NCBI RefSeq assembly: GCF_028765345.1
Contig: NZ_JARAJZ010000004.1
Coordinates: forward strand, 186,001-250,000
Direction: 5' to 3'
Length of the DNA stretch: 64,000 bases
From: Sporolactobacillus sp. CQH2019
Lineage (GTDB): Bacteria > Bacillota > Bacilli > Bacillales > Sporolactobacillaceae
The notes beneath the pieces were generated by a model. The model was given only the letters and a program-made list of their open reading frames with translations, was not told the DNA's origin and made no database searches. This document shows positions 38,657 to 47,875 of the stretch, in pieces (the stretch's first letter is position 1; every line of letters starts with the position of its first letter). The position numbers and the translations under genes are program-made.

Positions 38657-39169
38657 CTATCCCGGTCCGCTATAAAAAAATAGAGGCCGCAGCCCCTCTA
38701 TTAATGAAAAAAGACACCGGGCGGCTGCAGCAGTATCTTCTTTTTCAATGGCCGCTCCCGCGCTCACTTCTGCCGTGTAACGGACTGTGTTTTTTTAGTT
38801 GAAAATGCCTGCAAAGGCGTCCGTGCAATGCCGGAAAACCGGCCGGGTGTCGGGCCGACGGCAGGCTCAGAGCCTGCCCCGATTCGCAGATCGCGTCGTG
38901 CTGAAAAACGAGCGGGCAGACCAAGGCCTGGGCAGGCCCTTTTCGGCGAAAAGCCTTTTTAAACAGGTTAAAAATCCGAAAACCGCTCTGACGGCTGATC
39001 GCTTTTTCGCGCGGGCGGCCCGGACCCGGCATTTGTCGGGCTCCCTTTATTTGCAGCCGCCGCTCCGATTCTTCGGATCAGGCTGTTTTTTATTCAGGGC
39101 TATTATGTAATCAGGTAAAAGGAAGCGGGCCTGCCGCCGTCCTGCCGATTCAACATTGACCCGTCGTTT
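38657..39169 (+). other. Intergenic region after the kinase gene
   Basis: Holds a weak hairpin (AATAGAGG/CCTCTATT, 38679-38702). It also has a better plus-strand terminator at 39054-39095: outer stem CAGCC/GGCTG, inner TCCGA/TCGGA, then six T. No gene is supported in the 350 bp between them. Confidence 0.5.
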
Positions 39170-41497
39170 TCAGCCTTCCGTCTCCCTGACATACTTGTCT
39201 TTCGGCACGCCGTTCAGAAAATGCGTCGCTTCGCCGGAAGAAAGCAGAACCAGCTCATGCATCGCACGCGTGCAGGCCGTATAAAAAATCGTCCGCTCAT
39301 TTGGCCGGTGGAAATTAGCCGCAGACGCGTCATTGACGATCACGGCGTCAAATTCGATGCCTTTCGCCAGATAGGCCGGAATAATAATGAAGCCCTTGTC
39401 AAACTGATAGGTCGCCTGAGTAACCAGCCTGACGCTGATTTTATTTTTCAGCCGCGCATAAATAGCCTGGCATTCCTTCATCGTTTTACCGATCAGCGCA
39501 AATGTTTCAAAACCTGCATTCTTGAATGATGCAATCCTGTCAAGAATAACCGCCTCTTTCCGGCCGTCGCGGATAGCGACCCATTCGGGCAACTTTCCGC
39601 TACGCTCAAACGGTTCAATTTGATCGCCGCCGGGTACCAGATGGCGGGAAAAATCCATGATTTCTTTTGTGGAACGGTAACTGCGCAGCAAAGTCAGCTT
39701 CTTAACCTCCGCACGATTATAAAGATTCTCCGACAGCATGGTCTCTTCGGCGAAACTCTGCGCATAAACGGCCTGATTCAAGTCGCCCAGAATCGTCATC
39801 CGGCTTCTCGGAAAAGCCGCCTGCAGATAGGCCAGCTGCACGGGGGAATAGTCCTGCGCCTCATCAATAATCAAATGGCGGATTTCCTGGTTCCCTTTCC
39901 TGCCCTGCAGTTTTTCTTTCAAATAAAGGTAAGGAACGGCGTCCTCCCATGGACAGTCGCCCTCTTCGAAACGCATCCGCGTGGCACGGCAAATCGCCGT
40001 CCAGTGCTCCGGAACGCACTCGTCGTCGTGGTCGTGGTAAAAAATTTCACAGTACACCTTCTGGCTGTTGACAAACTCAAGCTGCTTGATCCGGCGGCGG
40101 ATCGGCTTAATCCGGCGATTCATCACGACCTTGCGAAGCATCTGCTCTTCACGGTCATAGTCATCAAATGTTTCTTCGCTGAATTGTCTTTCCTGCTGCA
40201 GCTTCTGAAAGATTTCCGCGTAATCCGACTTATCGAGAAGTTCGCCTTCTTCCAGCACCCAGTCCTTCCTGCGCTCCTCCTTCACAAAGACGGCAATCCG
40301 GCGCAGCAGCCAGTCGCGGACGTCTTCCATCCGGTTTAAAATGGACTGTTCGCGCGGCAGCGAATAGAAAAACCTTTTGATGGCCTTCCCGGAAACAATC
40401 GTCTCATCGCGAAACACAATGTCGCGAAAAATCATGCCTCCAAATTTCAGGCGCTCCAGCCAGCGGTCGAGCAGCCGTTTATAGGCAAGCGATGCCTTAA
40501 AGCGGATCCCCTCCGTCCGGGCACGGTACGCTTCACTCTCTTCCATTGTCAGACAGGCCTCCGTCTGATCAAACGGATTTTCAAGCTGAAGATCGCGCCC
40601 GATCTTCTCTTCGATAAAATCCTTAAAGGTTGTCTGCCGGACATTCTCCTCGCCGAGCTCGGGAAGAACCGTCGAGATGAAGCTGCTGAACAGCGGATTC
40701 GGCGAGAAAAGGAGCATGTTATCGGAACGGAGCGTTTTCCGATAGCGGTAGAGCAGGAACGCCACACGTTGCAGTGCCGCCGATGTCTTGCCGCTCCCGG
40801 CCGCCCCCTGAACAATGAGATAGCGGTCTGTCTCATTGCGGATAATCTGATTTTGCTCCTTCTGAATCGTCGCGACAATGCTCTTCATATGCGTGGATGC
40901 CCGGCCGCCCAGCATCGCCTGAAGCAGCCCGTCGCCGATCGTCAGTCCGGTATCGAACATACCGTCGATCTGCCCGCACCGGATGATAAACTGACGTTTC
41001 AGTTTCATTTCGCCTTTGATTTCTCCGTCAATCGAATCAAATTTAGCCGGACCCGGAGCATAATCATAGTACATGCTTGAGATGGGCGCCCGCCAGTCAT
41101 AGATCAGGAATTTCTCATTGCGGGCATCCATCAGCGACCCGATGCCGATATAGAGTGGCTCCGTCTTCTGTTCGCCTTCCTCCTGAAAGTCGATCCGGCC
41201 GAAATAAGGCGAATCCTGAAGGCGGTACAACGTTTTCAGCTCCCTGTCCATCTGCCCGTGACGCCGCTCGCGCTCGGACAAAAGCTCGGCCTGCTGCTTA
41301 ATGCTCGCCTGTGTTTCATAAACATCATCCATTTCGTCGAGATTGACCGTCACGTCTTCCCAGAAATTCTGGCGAAGATCAACGATGCCTTTCCTGACTG
41401 CCCCTTTTTCCCCGGTTATTCCGGAAATTTTCGAGCTGATGACGTCAACCACTTCATTTATCCGATTTTGCTCTTTTTTTCGCTCATTCTGTACCAT
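39170..41497 (-). CDS. helD: RNA polymerase-recycling DNA/RNA helicase-like ATPase HelD
   Basis: Superfamily 1 (UvrD/Rep-like) ATPase that in Bacilli removes stalled RNA polymerase from DNA. The 775 residues match HelD (774 in B. subtilis). The N-terminal antiparallel coiled coil (about 1-110, with ASIKQQAELLSERERR) enters the polymerase secondary channel in the family. Walker A is GAAGSGKTSAA (about 230), motif II is IDEAQDYSPVQ, and motif VI is near YTACTRAMHEL. The start at 41497 follows AGAGGTG. It appears monocistronic. Confidence 0.95.
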   Translation of the reverse strand: MVQNERKKEQNRINEVVDVISSKISGITGEKGAVRKGIVDLRQNFWEDVTVNLDEMDDVYETQASIKQQAELLSERERRHGQMDRELKTLYRLQDSPYFGRIDFQEEGEQKTEPLYIGIGSLMDARNEKFLIYDWRAPISSMYYDYAPGPAKFDSIDGEIKGEMKLKRQFIIRCGQIDGMFDTGLTIGDGLLQAMLGGRASTHMKSIVATIQKEQNQIIRNETDRYLIVQGAAGSGKTSAALQRVAFLLYRYRKTLRSDNMLLFSPNPLFSSFISTVLPELGEENVRQTTFKDFIEEKIGRDLQLENPFDQTEACLTMEESEAYRARTEGIRFKASLAYKRLLDRWLERLKFGGMIFRDIVFRDETIVSGKAIKRFFYSLPREQSILNRMEDVRDWLLRRIAVFVKEERRKDWVLEEGELLDKSDYAEIFQKLQQERQFSEETFDDYDREEQMLRKVVMNRRIKPIRRRIKQLEFVNSQKVYCEIFYHDHDDECVPEHWTAICRATRMRFEEGDCPWEDAVPYLYLKEKLQGRKGNQEIRHLIIDEAQDYSPVQLAYLQAAFPRSRMTILGDLNQAVYAQSFAEETMLSENLYNRAEVKKLTLLRSYRSTKEIMDFSRHLVPGGDQIEPFERSGKLPEWVAIRDGRKEAVILDRIASFKNAGFETFALIGKTMKECQAIYARLKNKISVRLVTQATYQFDKGFIIIPAYLAKGIEFDAVIVNDASAANFHRPNERTIFYTACTRAMHELVLLSSGEATHFLNGVPKDKYVRETEG

Positions 41498-42196
41498 GAA
41501 AAACACCTCTTGTTCCTGTAAAAAGTCATCCGATTGCAGCGGCGTTCAGGAGGCCGGAAAACATTCACGATATTCCGTGTCCGTGTTTCCCGGCGAACAG
41601 CCGGCGTTTGCGAACGCCGGCCGGCCAACTGAATACACGAATGCAATGTCAGTCCCTTTCCCTTCGGCCGGGCAGAGAAAGCAGGTTTCTTAATTCTGAA
41701 GATCGGCCGGTCAGAATCGATCTTCCATTTCACCATTTGCTATTGACAAAAGGGTACACATATGATATGTTGAAGTTTGGCTTTTTATGGTTTTTTCCTT
41801 CTATTGAGTTTTAACTATATCATGCTTAATCAGAAACTGCAATATTCAGTTGTTCCCTCAGACAGTCGTTTCTCTTCTTATTTTAGAACAGTTATGTTTT
41901 GTCGTTATCGTTTTAATAAAAAAGAATCATTTTACAGTTTGGGCAAAAAGAGATAAGCTAAGCATGAGAGCACCGGAAAAATTCATGCCTTTGATAAATG
42001 TTAATTAGACGATCAACAACCGGCACCGGCAAAGCAGGCGGGACGGCAAGGCTGCAACGGCTTTCCTATCCCGGATTTTTGGTAAACCTTAACTTGTAGG
42101 GAACCGCTTTTCCGACTGATGTTCTTCCATGAATGATGAAAGGGATTATTGCACGCACTCACGGACATAATTCTAAAGAGAGAGGGGCGGTTTCCG
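41498..42196 (+). other. Promoter and long leader upstream of an unknown small protein
   Basis: A textbook promoter (41743-41771) precedes about 420 nt without a gene. A GC-rich structured-looking stretch lies at 42020-42085 (GGCAAA, GGGACGGCAAGGC, TATCCCGG). The stretch 41521-41740 holds nothing recognisable. Confidence 0.45.
41743..41771 (+). promoter_or_regulatory. Strong predicted sigma-A promoter
   Basis: TTGACA (41743-41748), 17-bp spacer, TATGTT (41766-41771). It points at the 42197 gene through a leader of about 420 nt, or at an unannotated small RNA. Confidence 0.65.
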
Positions 42197-42616
42197 ATGA
42201 AATGGAAAGGAGATGATCATGTGGTGAAAATGATCAGCAGTATACAGGATCTCAAAAATGCGCGGACGGATATTGAAGACTTCAGGACAAACTATCCGGA
42301 CACGTTCTACCGTTTGCTTCATCTTGTGAATTTTACCCGTCAGCTGCAGTTCAAATATGAATATTTGTGCGGCCTGATGCTGGGAAATGAAAAATTTGCC
42401 GCCCGTTTTGCTCCTCATTTCGTCCAGCGATCCATCATCGATCTGTACAAAAGCGAGATCGAAAAAATCAACAAGCATCCGCAGGGTCTGCAGGCTCTTG
42501 AACGATTGATGAGTGCCCACGGGGAAATCGGCTATGAGAATTTCTGCCTGCTTGTCCGCGGCAAAACGCCGGAAGAAATCAAGGGCATTTATTCGAATAA
42601 TAAAATTCTCAACTGA
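42197..42616 (+). CDS. Uncharacterised 139-residue protein
   Basis: I do not recognise the family. The ATG at 42197 follows GAGAGGGG by 9 nt. The sequence is helical and polar, without signal peptide, membrane helix or cysteine cluster apart from two isolated Cys. Segments such as DTFYRLLHLVNFTRQLQF and QRSIIDLYKSEIEK suggest an all-alpha fold. A small hairpin with a T run (about 42654-42675) may end it. It is flanked by helD and a zinc-finger gene on the other strand, so context gives no function. Confidence 0.75.
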   Translation: MKWKGDDHVVKMISSIQDLKNARTDIEDFRTNYPDTFYRLLHLVNFTRQLQFKYEYLCGLMLGNEKFAARFAPHFVQRSIIDLYKSEIEKINKHPQGLQALERLMSAHGEIGYENFCLLVRGKTPEEIKGIYSNNKILN

Positions 42617-42700
42617 TCCGTCGATTGTTGATAAGGCTCTTCCTTCCCGCCAGGCGCGAATGAAGCGCTTTTTTTGATCTTTATTTTTCGGCAGACGGCT

Positions 42701-43033
42701 TCAGCCGTGCTTTTCCACATCAAAGTAAAGCGGAGCATGCAGGGAGCACTTCGGGTTAAACAGTGCGCCGCAGTTCGGGCAGCGGAAACCGCCTGTCAAA
42801 TATTCGTTAATCGTCAGTTCATGACCGCATGAACCGCACAGAATCGCCTTTTCATCGAACCGGCTGCGTTCCCAGACTTCCGCCGGGTGACCGGCCAGTG
42901 CTTCATGGCATGAGTAACAGGCATAATAGGTGCCGCAGCATTTAAACTTGATCGCGATGATATCCTTTTCTGTGTGGTAATGGACACAGCGCGTCTCTCC
43001 GTCCATCCCGACTCCCTGCACCTTCTGATTCAT
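42701..43033 (-). CDS. CHY-type zinc-finger protein
   Basis: 110 residues rich in paired Cys/His: RCVHYH, KCCGTYYACYSCH, CGSCGHEL and CPNCGALFNPKCSLH. This is the CHY zinc finger, binding about three zinc ions. The start follows GGAGGAG. In eukaryotes the domain is found in ubiquitin ligases; in Bacilli it is a small stand-alone protein of unknown role. It lies between an unknown gene and cstA. Confidence 0.9.
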   Translation of the reverse strand: MNQKVQGVGMDGETRCVHYHTEKDIIAIKFKCCGTYYACYSCHEALAGHPAEVWERSRFDEKAILCGSCGHELTINEYLTGGFRCPNCGALFNPKCSLHAPLYFDVEKHG

Positions 43034-43221
43034 CCCGATGCTCCTCCCTCTTTCCGATCGATCTCTTTAGTTATTTTCGCATCTTCGTACCGGTTGCTGT
43101 CCTTTCCTCAGCAAACAGAGCATCCCTTTTCAGACGGCCGGGTGCGCGGCGGTCTGAAGGAAGTATGTAAAGAGCGGCCAAAGAGCGGATATTTTGTCTC
43201 CGGCCGCAGGCAGTACAGCCG

Positions 43222-45018
43222 TCAGCCGACGGTCAGCTCCTCTATATCGACGCGCGGTTCACGCCACATTTCCAGCCATTTTTTGATCGCGGTCACCATG
43301 ATCACGAAACCGAGAATGAGCATGACGATGGACAGGATCGCGTTAAGCAGGCTGAATCCGGAAGCGGCGCGATTCAGGTAGACATGGGTAATCATCCAGT
43401 ATCCGGCTACGTTTACCGTCACATACAGATAGGCAAGCGGAATCAGGCAGGTCAGCATATAACGCCTTTTAACGGCGATTTTCAGAACAAATGTGGCGCC
43501 GACAATCAACCCGATGGCCGCCATTAACTGATTGGAGACGCCGAAGAGTACCCAAATCGACCCAATATTGCCCGAGAAGAGCAGATAACCCCACAGCAGG
43601 CAGGCGAGAGCGCTTGCAAAAATAGAACCCGGCAGCCAGTCTGCTTTTTTCAGAGGAGCATAGAATTCACCGAAAAAGTCCTGAATCAAATAGCGGGCAA
43701 CACGGGTCCCCGCGTCAACTGCCGTCAAAATGAAGACCGCTTCGAATAAAATGACAAACTGGAAGAAATAAGGCGCGAGGTGGCTGAACCACTGAATACT
43801 TGTGAAAATATAGGTCATGCCGACAGCAAGTGTCACGGCGCCTCCCGGCCTGCCGGCAAGACCCAGTCCGATCTCATGGTCCAGCTGCGGCAGATTGACG
43901 ACGTTCATGCCGAGTGTCTTAAACACGGCCGGCACAGAATTAATCGCAAAATAATCGGCCGGATGAAGCGCTGTCGCAGCGATCAGCGCCATAATACCGA
44001 CCAGGCACTCTACCAGCATTGCTCCGAAAGCGACCATTTTGATATCGGTCCAGCGATCGATCATCTTCGGCGTGGTTCCCGAACTGACAAAGGCGTGGAA
44101 ACCCGAAATCGCTCCGCAGGCAATCGTAATGGAGATAAAAGGCCAGACCGGGCCGCCGATGACCGGACCGCCTCCGCCCGTAAACTGTGTCAGTGCCGGC
44201 ATCCGAATCATCGGGTTAATGATAAAAACGCCAATAATCAGCGCGGCAAAGACGCCGATTTTCATGAAAGAGCTCAGATAATCGCGCGGTGTCAGCAACA
44301 GCCAGACCGGCAGGGCCGCCGCGAAAAACGCATAGACGGGCAGCAGAACGGACAAGGTTTTCACGTCGAGCGTCAATAAATGCCCGAGCGCCGTGTGCTG
44401 AATGTACGGCCCGGCAAAGACGGCCAGCAGGATAAAGAGAAAACCGACCGCCGAAGCCATTTTCAGGTTGCCGCTTTTGCGGTAATAAAGGCCGACCGCC
44501 ATCGCGATCGGGATCGTCATGGCAACGGTGAATACGCCCCACGGATTGTTCGTGAGCGCATTGACGACGACCATTGACAGGCCCGCCATGGTGATGGTGA
44601 TAATCAGCAGCATGGAAAGCCCGGTGCAGAATCCGGCCACCGGTCCCATTTCCTTCTTGGCAACTTCCGAAAGCGATTTCCCGTCATGCCGCATCGATGC
44701 ATAGAGAACGACCAGATCGTGTACGGCTCCTCCGACCACCGCTCCGATCAGAAGCCAAAGCAGGCCGGGAAAATATCCGAACTGTGCGGCAAGAACCGGA
44801 CCGACAAGCGGGCCGGCCGCAGCAATGGCCGCAAAATGATGCCCGAAAACAACCCATCGGTTCGTCGGAACATAATTTTTTCCGTCCGCAAAGGCATGGG
44901 CCGGTGTCACTGTATCATTGTTTAAACGCAGGACCTTGTTTGCCATAAAAACTCCGTAAAACCGATAGGCTATTGCCAAAATGCAGATCGAGCCAATCAC
45001 AATGGTAATCGCACTCAC
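43222..45018 (-). CDS. cstA: Carbon starvation protein CstA, peptide/pyruvate transporter
   Basis: Integral membrane carrier of the CstA family; known members import peptides or pyruvate in carbon-poor conditions. The 598 residues have about 16 helices and family motifs such as FGHHFAAIAAAGPLVGPVLA and VLYASMRHDGKS. The start is GTG at 45018, behind GGAGG. It follows a LytTR regulator gene on the same strand, separated by 196 bp that holds twin palindromes. In E. coli the relatives BtsT and CstA include one controlled by a LytTR regulator, which supports the link. Confidence 0.94.
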   Translation of the reverse strand: MSAITIVIGSICILAIAYRFYGVFMANKVLRLNNDTVTPAHAFADGKNYVPTNRWVVFGHHFAAIAAAGPLVGPVLAAQFGYFPGLLWLLIGAVVGGAVHDLVVLYASMRHDGKSLSEVAKKEMGPVAGFCTGLSMLLIITITMAGLSMVVVNALTNNPWGVFTVAMTIPIAMAVGLYYRKSGNLKMASAVGFLFILLAVFAGPYIQHTALGHLLTLDVKTLSVLLPVYAFFAAALPVWLLLTPRDYLSSFMKIGVFAALIIGVFIINPMIRMPALTQFTGGGGPVIGGPVWPFISITIACGAISGFHAFVSSGTTPKMIDRWTDIKMVAFGAMLVECLVGIMALIAATALHPADYFAINSVPAVFKTLGMNVVNLPQLDHEIGLGLAGRPGGAVTLAVGMTYIFTSIQWFSHLAPYFFQFVILFEAVFILTAVDAGTRVARYLIQDFFGEFYAPLKKADWLPGSIFASALACLLWGYLLFSGNIGSIWVLFGVSNQLMAAIGLIVGATFVLKIAVKRRYMLTCLIPLAYLYVTVNVAGYWMITHVYLNRAASGFSLLNAILSIVMLILGFVIMVTAIKKWLEMWREPRVDIEELTVG

Positions 45019-45165
45019 TTTTCTTGCCTCCTCCGTTCATTTTCGGACCTCGGACGTCAGCTTTTCTCAATTGTAAGGGAAAACGGTGTCTGATCGTACA
45101 ATGAGCGGATAAAAAGCCGCTACCCTGTTTTGAAAGAGCGGAACGGCCGTTTGAAATACATTTTT

Positions 45166-45195
45166 GTTATATAACATGTATGTTTGTTATATAAC
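45166..45195. promoter_or_regulatory. Twin GTTATATAAC palindromes upstream of cstA
   Basis: TTTGTTATATAACA occurs at 45164-45177 approximately, and again 20 bp on. The palindrome GTTATATAAC is at 45166-45175 and 45186-45195. Same-face spacing fits a dimer of dimers or paired LytTR sites. Confidence 0.65.
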
Positions 45196-45214
45196 AATCA
45201 GGCCGAAAATTTTC

Positions 45215-45658
45215 CTAAAGTCTGAACCACATTCTTAGATTTTTCGCGTAGTTCCGGCTGACCGGAACCTTGTCTCCGTTTTCCAGCATCAGATTATAGG
45301 TTGAATTGAACCATGGAGAAATTTCCGTCACCGCTTCGAGGTTCACGAGATAAGCGCGGTGCACGCGGACGATGCCGCTCTGCGGCTGCAGCCTTTTTTC
45401 CAAAGAGACGAGTGTCTCGTTTACAGTCATTTTTTTCTTTCTCAAAGCAACGACCGTTCTGCCGCGGTCCGCGCCGATGTACATAATATCGGAAAAAGGA
45501 ACAATCAGGAACCGTTCATCTGTCGCAATGGCCAGCTTCCGCAGCAGAGGGATATTTCTCTGCATCTGATCCCCGCGATTCATTCCTCCGTTTTCCGGCA
45601 GAAAGGAGATCGGCAGGCCCTTTTCCGGCCGTCCCCTGTCTGCCAATGATTTCACCAT
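45215..45658 (-). CDS. LytTR-domain transcriptional regulator without receiver domain
   Basis: 147 residues. The LytTR DNA-binding domain covers about 45-147, with FLIVPFSDIMYI, VRVHRAYLVNLEAV and PVSRNYAKNLR. No receiver domain or membrane helix is seen, so the input is not a classical kinase. The first ATG (45658) has GGGGG upstream; in-frame ATGs at residues 26 and 32 are alternatives. It lies upstream of cstA on the same strand and probably acts on the twin palindromes between them. Confidence 0.9.
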   Translation of the reverse strand: MVKSLADRGRPEKGLPISFLPENGGMNRGDQMQRNIPLLRKLAIATDERFLIVPFSDIMYIGADRGRTVVALRKKKMTVNETLVSLEKRLQPQSGIVRVHRAYLVNLEAVTEISPWFNSTYNLMLENGDKVPVSRNYAKNLRMWFRL

Positions 45659-45860
45659 CGTTCATTCCCCCGTTTTTCTATAATATTCATGGAACCCATC
45701 GCCGCCTTCAGCGATTGAGATATAAGTCACACTTTCATTCTATCATGAATACGTTTTCAAATTCATGCCCGCGCACTCCATTCTATTGTGTACTATGCTA
45801 ATATTAATCTATAAAGCGGCCTTTTTCGGTGCCGACATTTACTGATAAGGAAGATGTCTT

Positions 45861-46340
45861 TTGAACACAATCCGCCGGCTCATCCTGCCCAATATCATTT
45901 TTCCGGTGTTCATGTTTTATTTCTCGCCGCCGCTCCTCGGCCTTGCCGCCGCCGCAAGTCTGATCATCGACGCGGCAGTCATGTTTGTCATTCTGCTTTT
46001 TTTTCATATAAAAATAAAGAACCGGCTCGGCTTATTGATGGCCCTTTGGGGAATCGGCATGGCCGCAGATATTTTCGCGGCACTCCTGCTGATGCTTTCC
46101 GGGAAGAACGGAAGCCCGCTTTCTCTGAACCTTATTGACTTTTACTATATTTATACCTCGCCGCTCAGCGTGGCGCTGTTTTGTCTGGTCATTCTGATCT
46201 CTGCCGTGCTGACATACCGGCTTGATTTAGTTCTGCTGAAAAAAAGGATGAGCACAAAACAGGCAAAGCGGATGGCACTGCTGTTTGCCGTCTTCACCGC
46301 TCCCTATGCTTTCCTGATCCCGACCAGCTGGCTTGTGTAA
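45861..46340 (+). CDS. Uncharacterised membrane protein
   Basis: 159 residues with four to five predicted helices (about 10-30, 32-50, 58-80, 93-115, 137-155). The start is TTG behind AAGGAAG. It has no motif that I recognise. It is divergent from the LytTR gene, with about 200 bp between, and might share its control; that is inference. Confidence 0.75.
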   Translation: MNTIRRLILPNIIFPVFMFYFSPPLLGLAAAASLIIDAAVMFVILLFFHIKIKNRLGLLMALWGIGMAADIFAALLLMLSGKNGSPLSLNLIDFYYIYTSPLSVALFCLVILISAVLTYRLDLVLLKKRMSTKQAKRMALLFAVFTAPYAFLIPTSWLV

Positions 46341-46906
46341 GCCCGCATACGGCGGTTCTTAGCTATTTATGGGGAGCTTTCGGAAATCAATCGGCGCGGC
46401 GCTGAAAGGCGGACTCCCCCGGCAGCGGCCGATCAATCAAGACAATCAAGACAGCCGGGGTTCCTCGGTTAGCCGATCTTCCGGGGCAGTCGCGCTGGAA
46501 CCTGTATCTCTTCGGCTGAAGGAAAAAGCCTGTTTTCTCTGATCAGAGAAAACAGACTTCATGTACAAATAAAATGACGCATGCTTGCATACCGGAAACT
46601 CCCGGAGACCGGTTCCATTCGGCGCGGACGCTTTCGGCTGAGAGCTTGACGATTCTCATCCGAACCGTTCCGCGGCTTCGGCGTTCACCGCCGGCGCTTT
46701 ATGTCCGATCGGGATCTGGTTTGCGAGCCCTCTTGCGCCCCGGCGGCCGGCAGCAGCCTCCCGGACGGGCGGTTCATCGAAAGTCCGGCTGCTTATAAAA
46801 GATTCAGACGGCTGCAGCGTGCCGATTACGGATTTTGCAAATCAAAGGCCTGCACAGAAATTTTTAAGCCGTACTCAGGAAATGCTGCGGAATAACCTTA
46901 TGTCTC
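46341..46906. other. Intergenic region with a perfect 24-bp palindrome
   Basis: The palindrome at 46531-46554 has arms TGTTTTCTCTGA and TCAGAGAAAACA. It has no T run, so it may be a binding site rather than a terminator. Nothing else is recognised in these 566 bp. Confidence 0.5.
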
Positions 46907-47278
46907 CTATTTCACCTTCAGCGGCTCCAGCTGTTTCAGAATTTCGGGATAAGAGACTTTCGCATGAAGCAGGGCGGCCGCCGTATAAGCGCCTTCGATG
47001 AAAGCCGTATCAAATATTTCGATTTTCTTGTCTGATACTTCCGCGACCATGTCCAGATTCATTTTCGAACTGCCCAGATCATAAAACGCCAGCAGACTTT
47101 CGCCGGCATTCTCGCGGACGGCCGCCTGAATTTTATCGAAACTTGTTCCGACACCGCCGTCATCCGTGCCGCCGGCTGTTGTGAGCGCCACATCCGGAGC
47201 AACTTCTTTTAATAGTCGGCTCAGGCCTTCGACAATCTGAGCGACATGCGAGACGAGCAGAACTCCGTAATCACTCAT
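46907..47278 (-). CDS. dhaM: Dihydroxyacetone kinase phosphotransfer subunit DhaM
   Basis: EIIA-Man-like protein that carries phosphate from HPr to the ADP bound on DhaL. The 123 residues begin at 47278 (MSDYGVLLVSH), overlapping the dhaL end by 8 nt, with GAAGGCG upstream. The phospho-His is in VSHV near residue 10, and GGTDDGGVGTS is typical. It is the single-domain form of Gram-positive bacteria, without the HPr and EI parts of the E. coli protein, so it depends on PtsI and HPr. Confidence 0.95.
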   Translation of the reverse strand: MSDYGVLLVSHVAQIVEGLSRLLKEVAPDVALTTAGGTDDGGVGTSFDKIQAAVRENAGESLLAFYDLGSSKMNLDMVAEVSDKKIEIFDTAFIEGAYTAAALLHAKVSYPEILKQLEPLKVK

Positions 47279-47861
47279 CGAGAACGCCTTCTTCAATCAA
47301 CGATTCAAACAGCAGGCCGCTTGAGGCGGCTCCCGGATCAACGTGCCCGATTGAACGATCGCCCAAATAAGAGGCCCGTCCTTTTTTCGCCTTCATCGGT
47401 TCGGTTGCCTTCACCCATCCGTCAATCCGTTCCCGGTTCAGCTCTTTATTTTTGGCCGCATCAACAGCGGGAAGCCACACGTCAACCATTGTCTTGTCTC
47501 CAGCCTCCGCTTTTCCGCGTTTCCGAATGCCTTCCAGCCCTGCCTCAAGCACAGCCGGTACATCCGCGGATTCTCCGCCCGCCTGTTTCGCCATCCCGAT
47601 AAAAGCAGAACCATACAAGGGACCCGATGCTCCGCCGATCTTGCTTAACAGGGCCATACCCGCCGTTTTCAAAACATCCTGCACTGTATCGAAGGCTTTC
47701 TGCTCAAGAGCGGTTTTCATCGCCGCCGCTCCCCGTGCCATGTTTGCTCCATGGTCGCCGTCGCCGATCTTCTGGTCCAGTTCGCTCAAATAGTCTTTGT
47801 TTTTTTCAACCTTCTGTCCGAATAGATTCAGCCATGCGATCGTCTTTTCAACCGTCAGCAT
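47271..47861 (-). CDS. dhaL: Dihydroxyacetone kinase ADP-binding subunit DhaL
   Basis: Binds ADP, receives phosphate from DhaM and phosphorylates dihydroxyacetone held by DhaK. The 196 residues start at 47861 after GGAGG. The Mg-ADP motif KIGDGDHGANM is near residue 30, followed by GGASGPLYG and GRASYLGDRSIGHVDPGA. It lies 14 bp after dhaK and overlaps dhaM, forming one operon. Confidence 0.96.
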   Translation of the reverse strand: MLTVEKTIAWLNLFGQKVEKNKDYLSELDQKIGDGDHGANMARGAAAMKTALEQKAFDTVQDVLKTAGMALLSKIGGASGPLYGSAFIGMAKQAGGESADVPAVLEAGLEGIRKRGKAEAGDKTMVDVWLPAVDAAKNKELNRERIDGWVKATEPMKAKKGRASYLGDRSIGHVDPGAASSGLLFESLIEEGVLDE

Positions 47862-47875
47862 CTCTCTCATCCTCC

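Noticed and set aside
42020-42085. c-di-GMP-I (GEMM) riboswitch
   Set aside because: GGCAAA and a GACGCAAAGC-like block occur, but only 6 nt separate them, too few for the conserved stem-loop, and the second block has an insertion.
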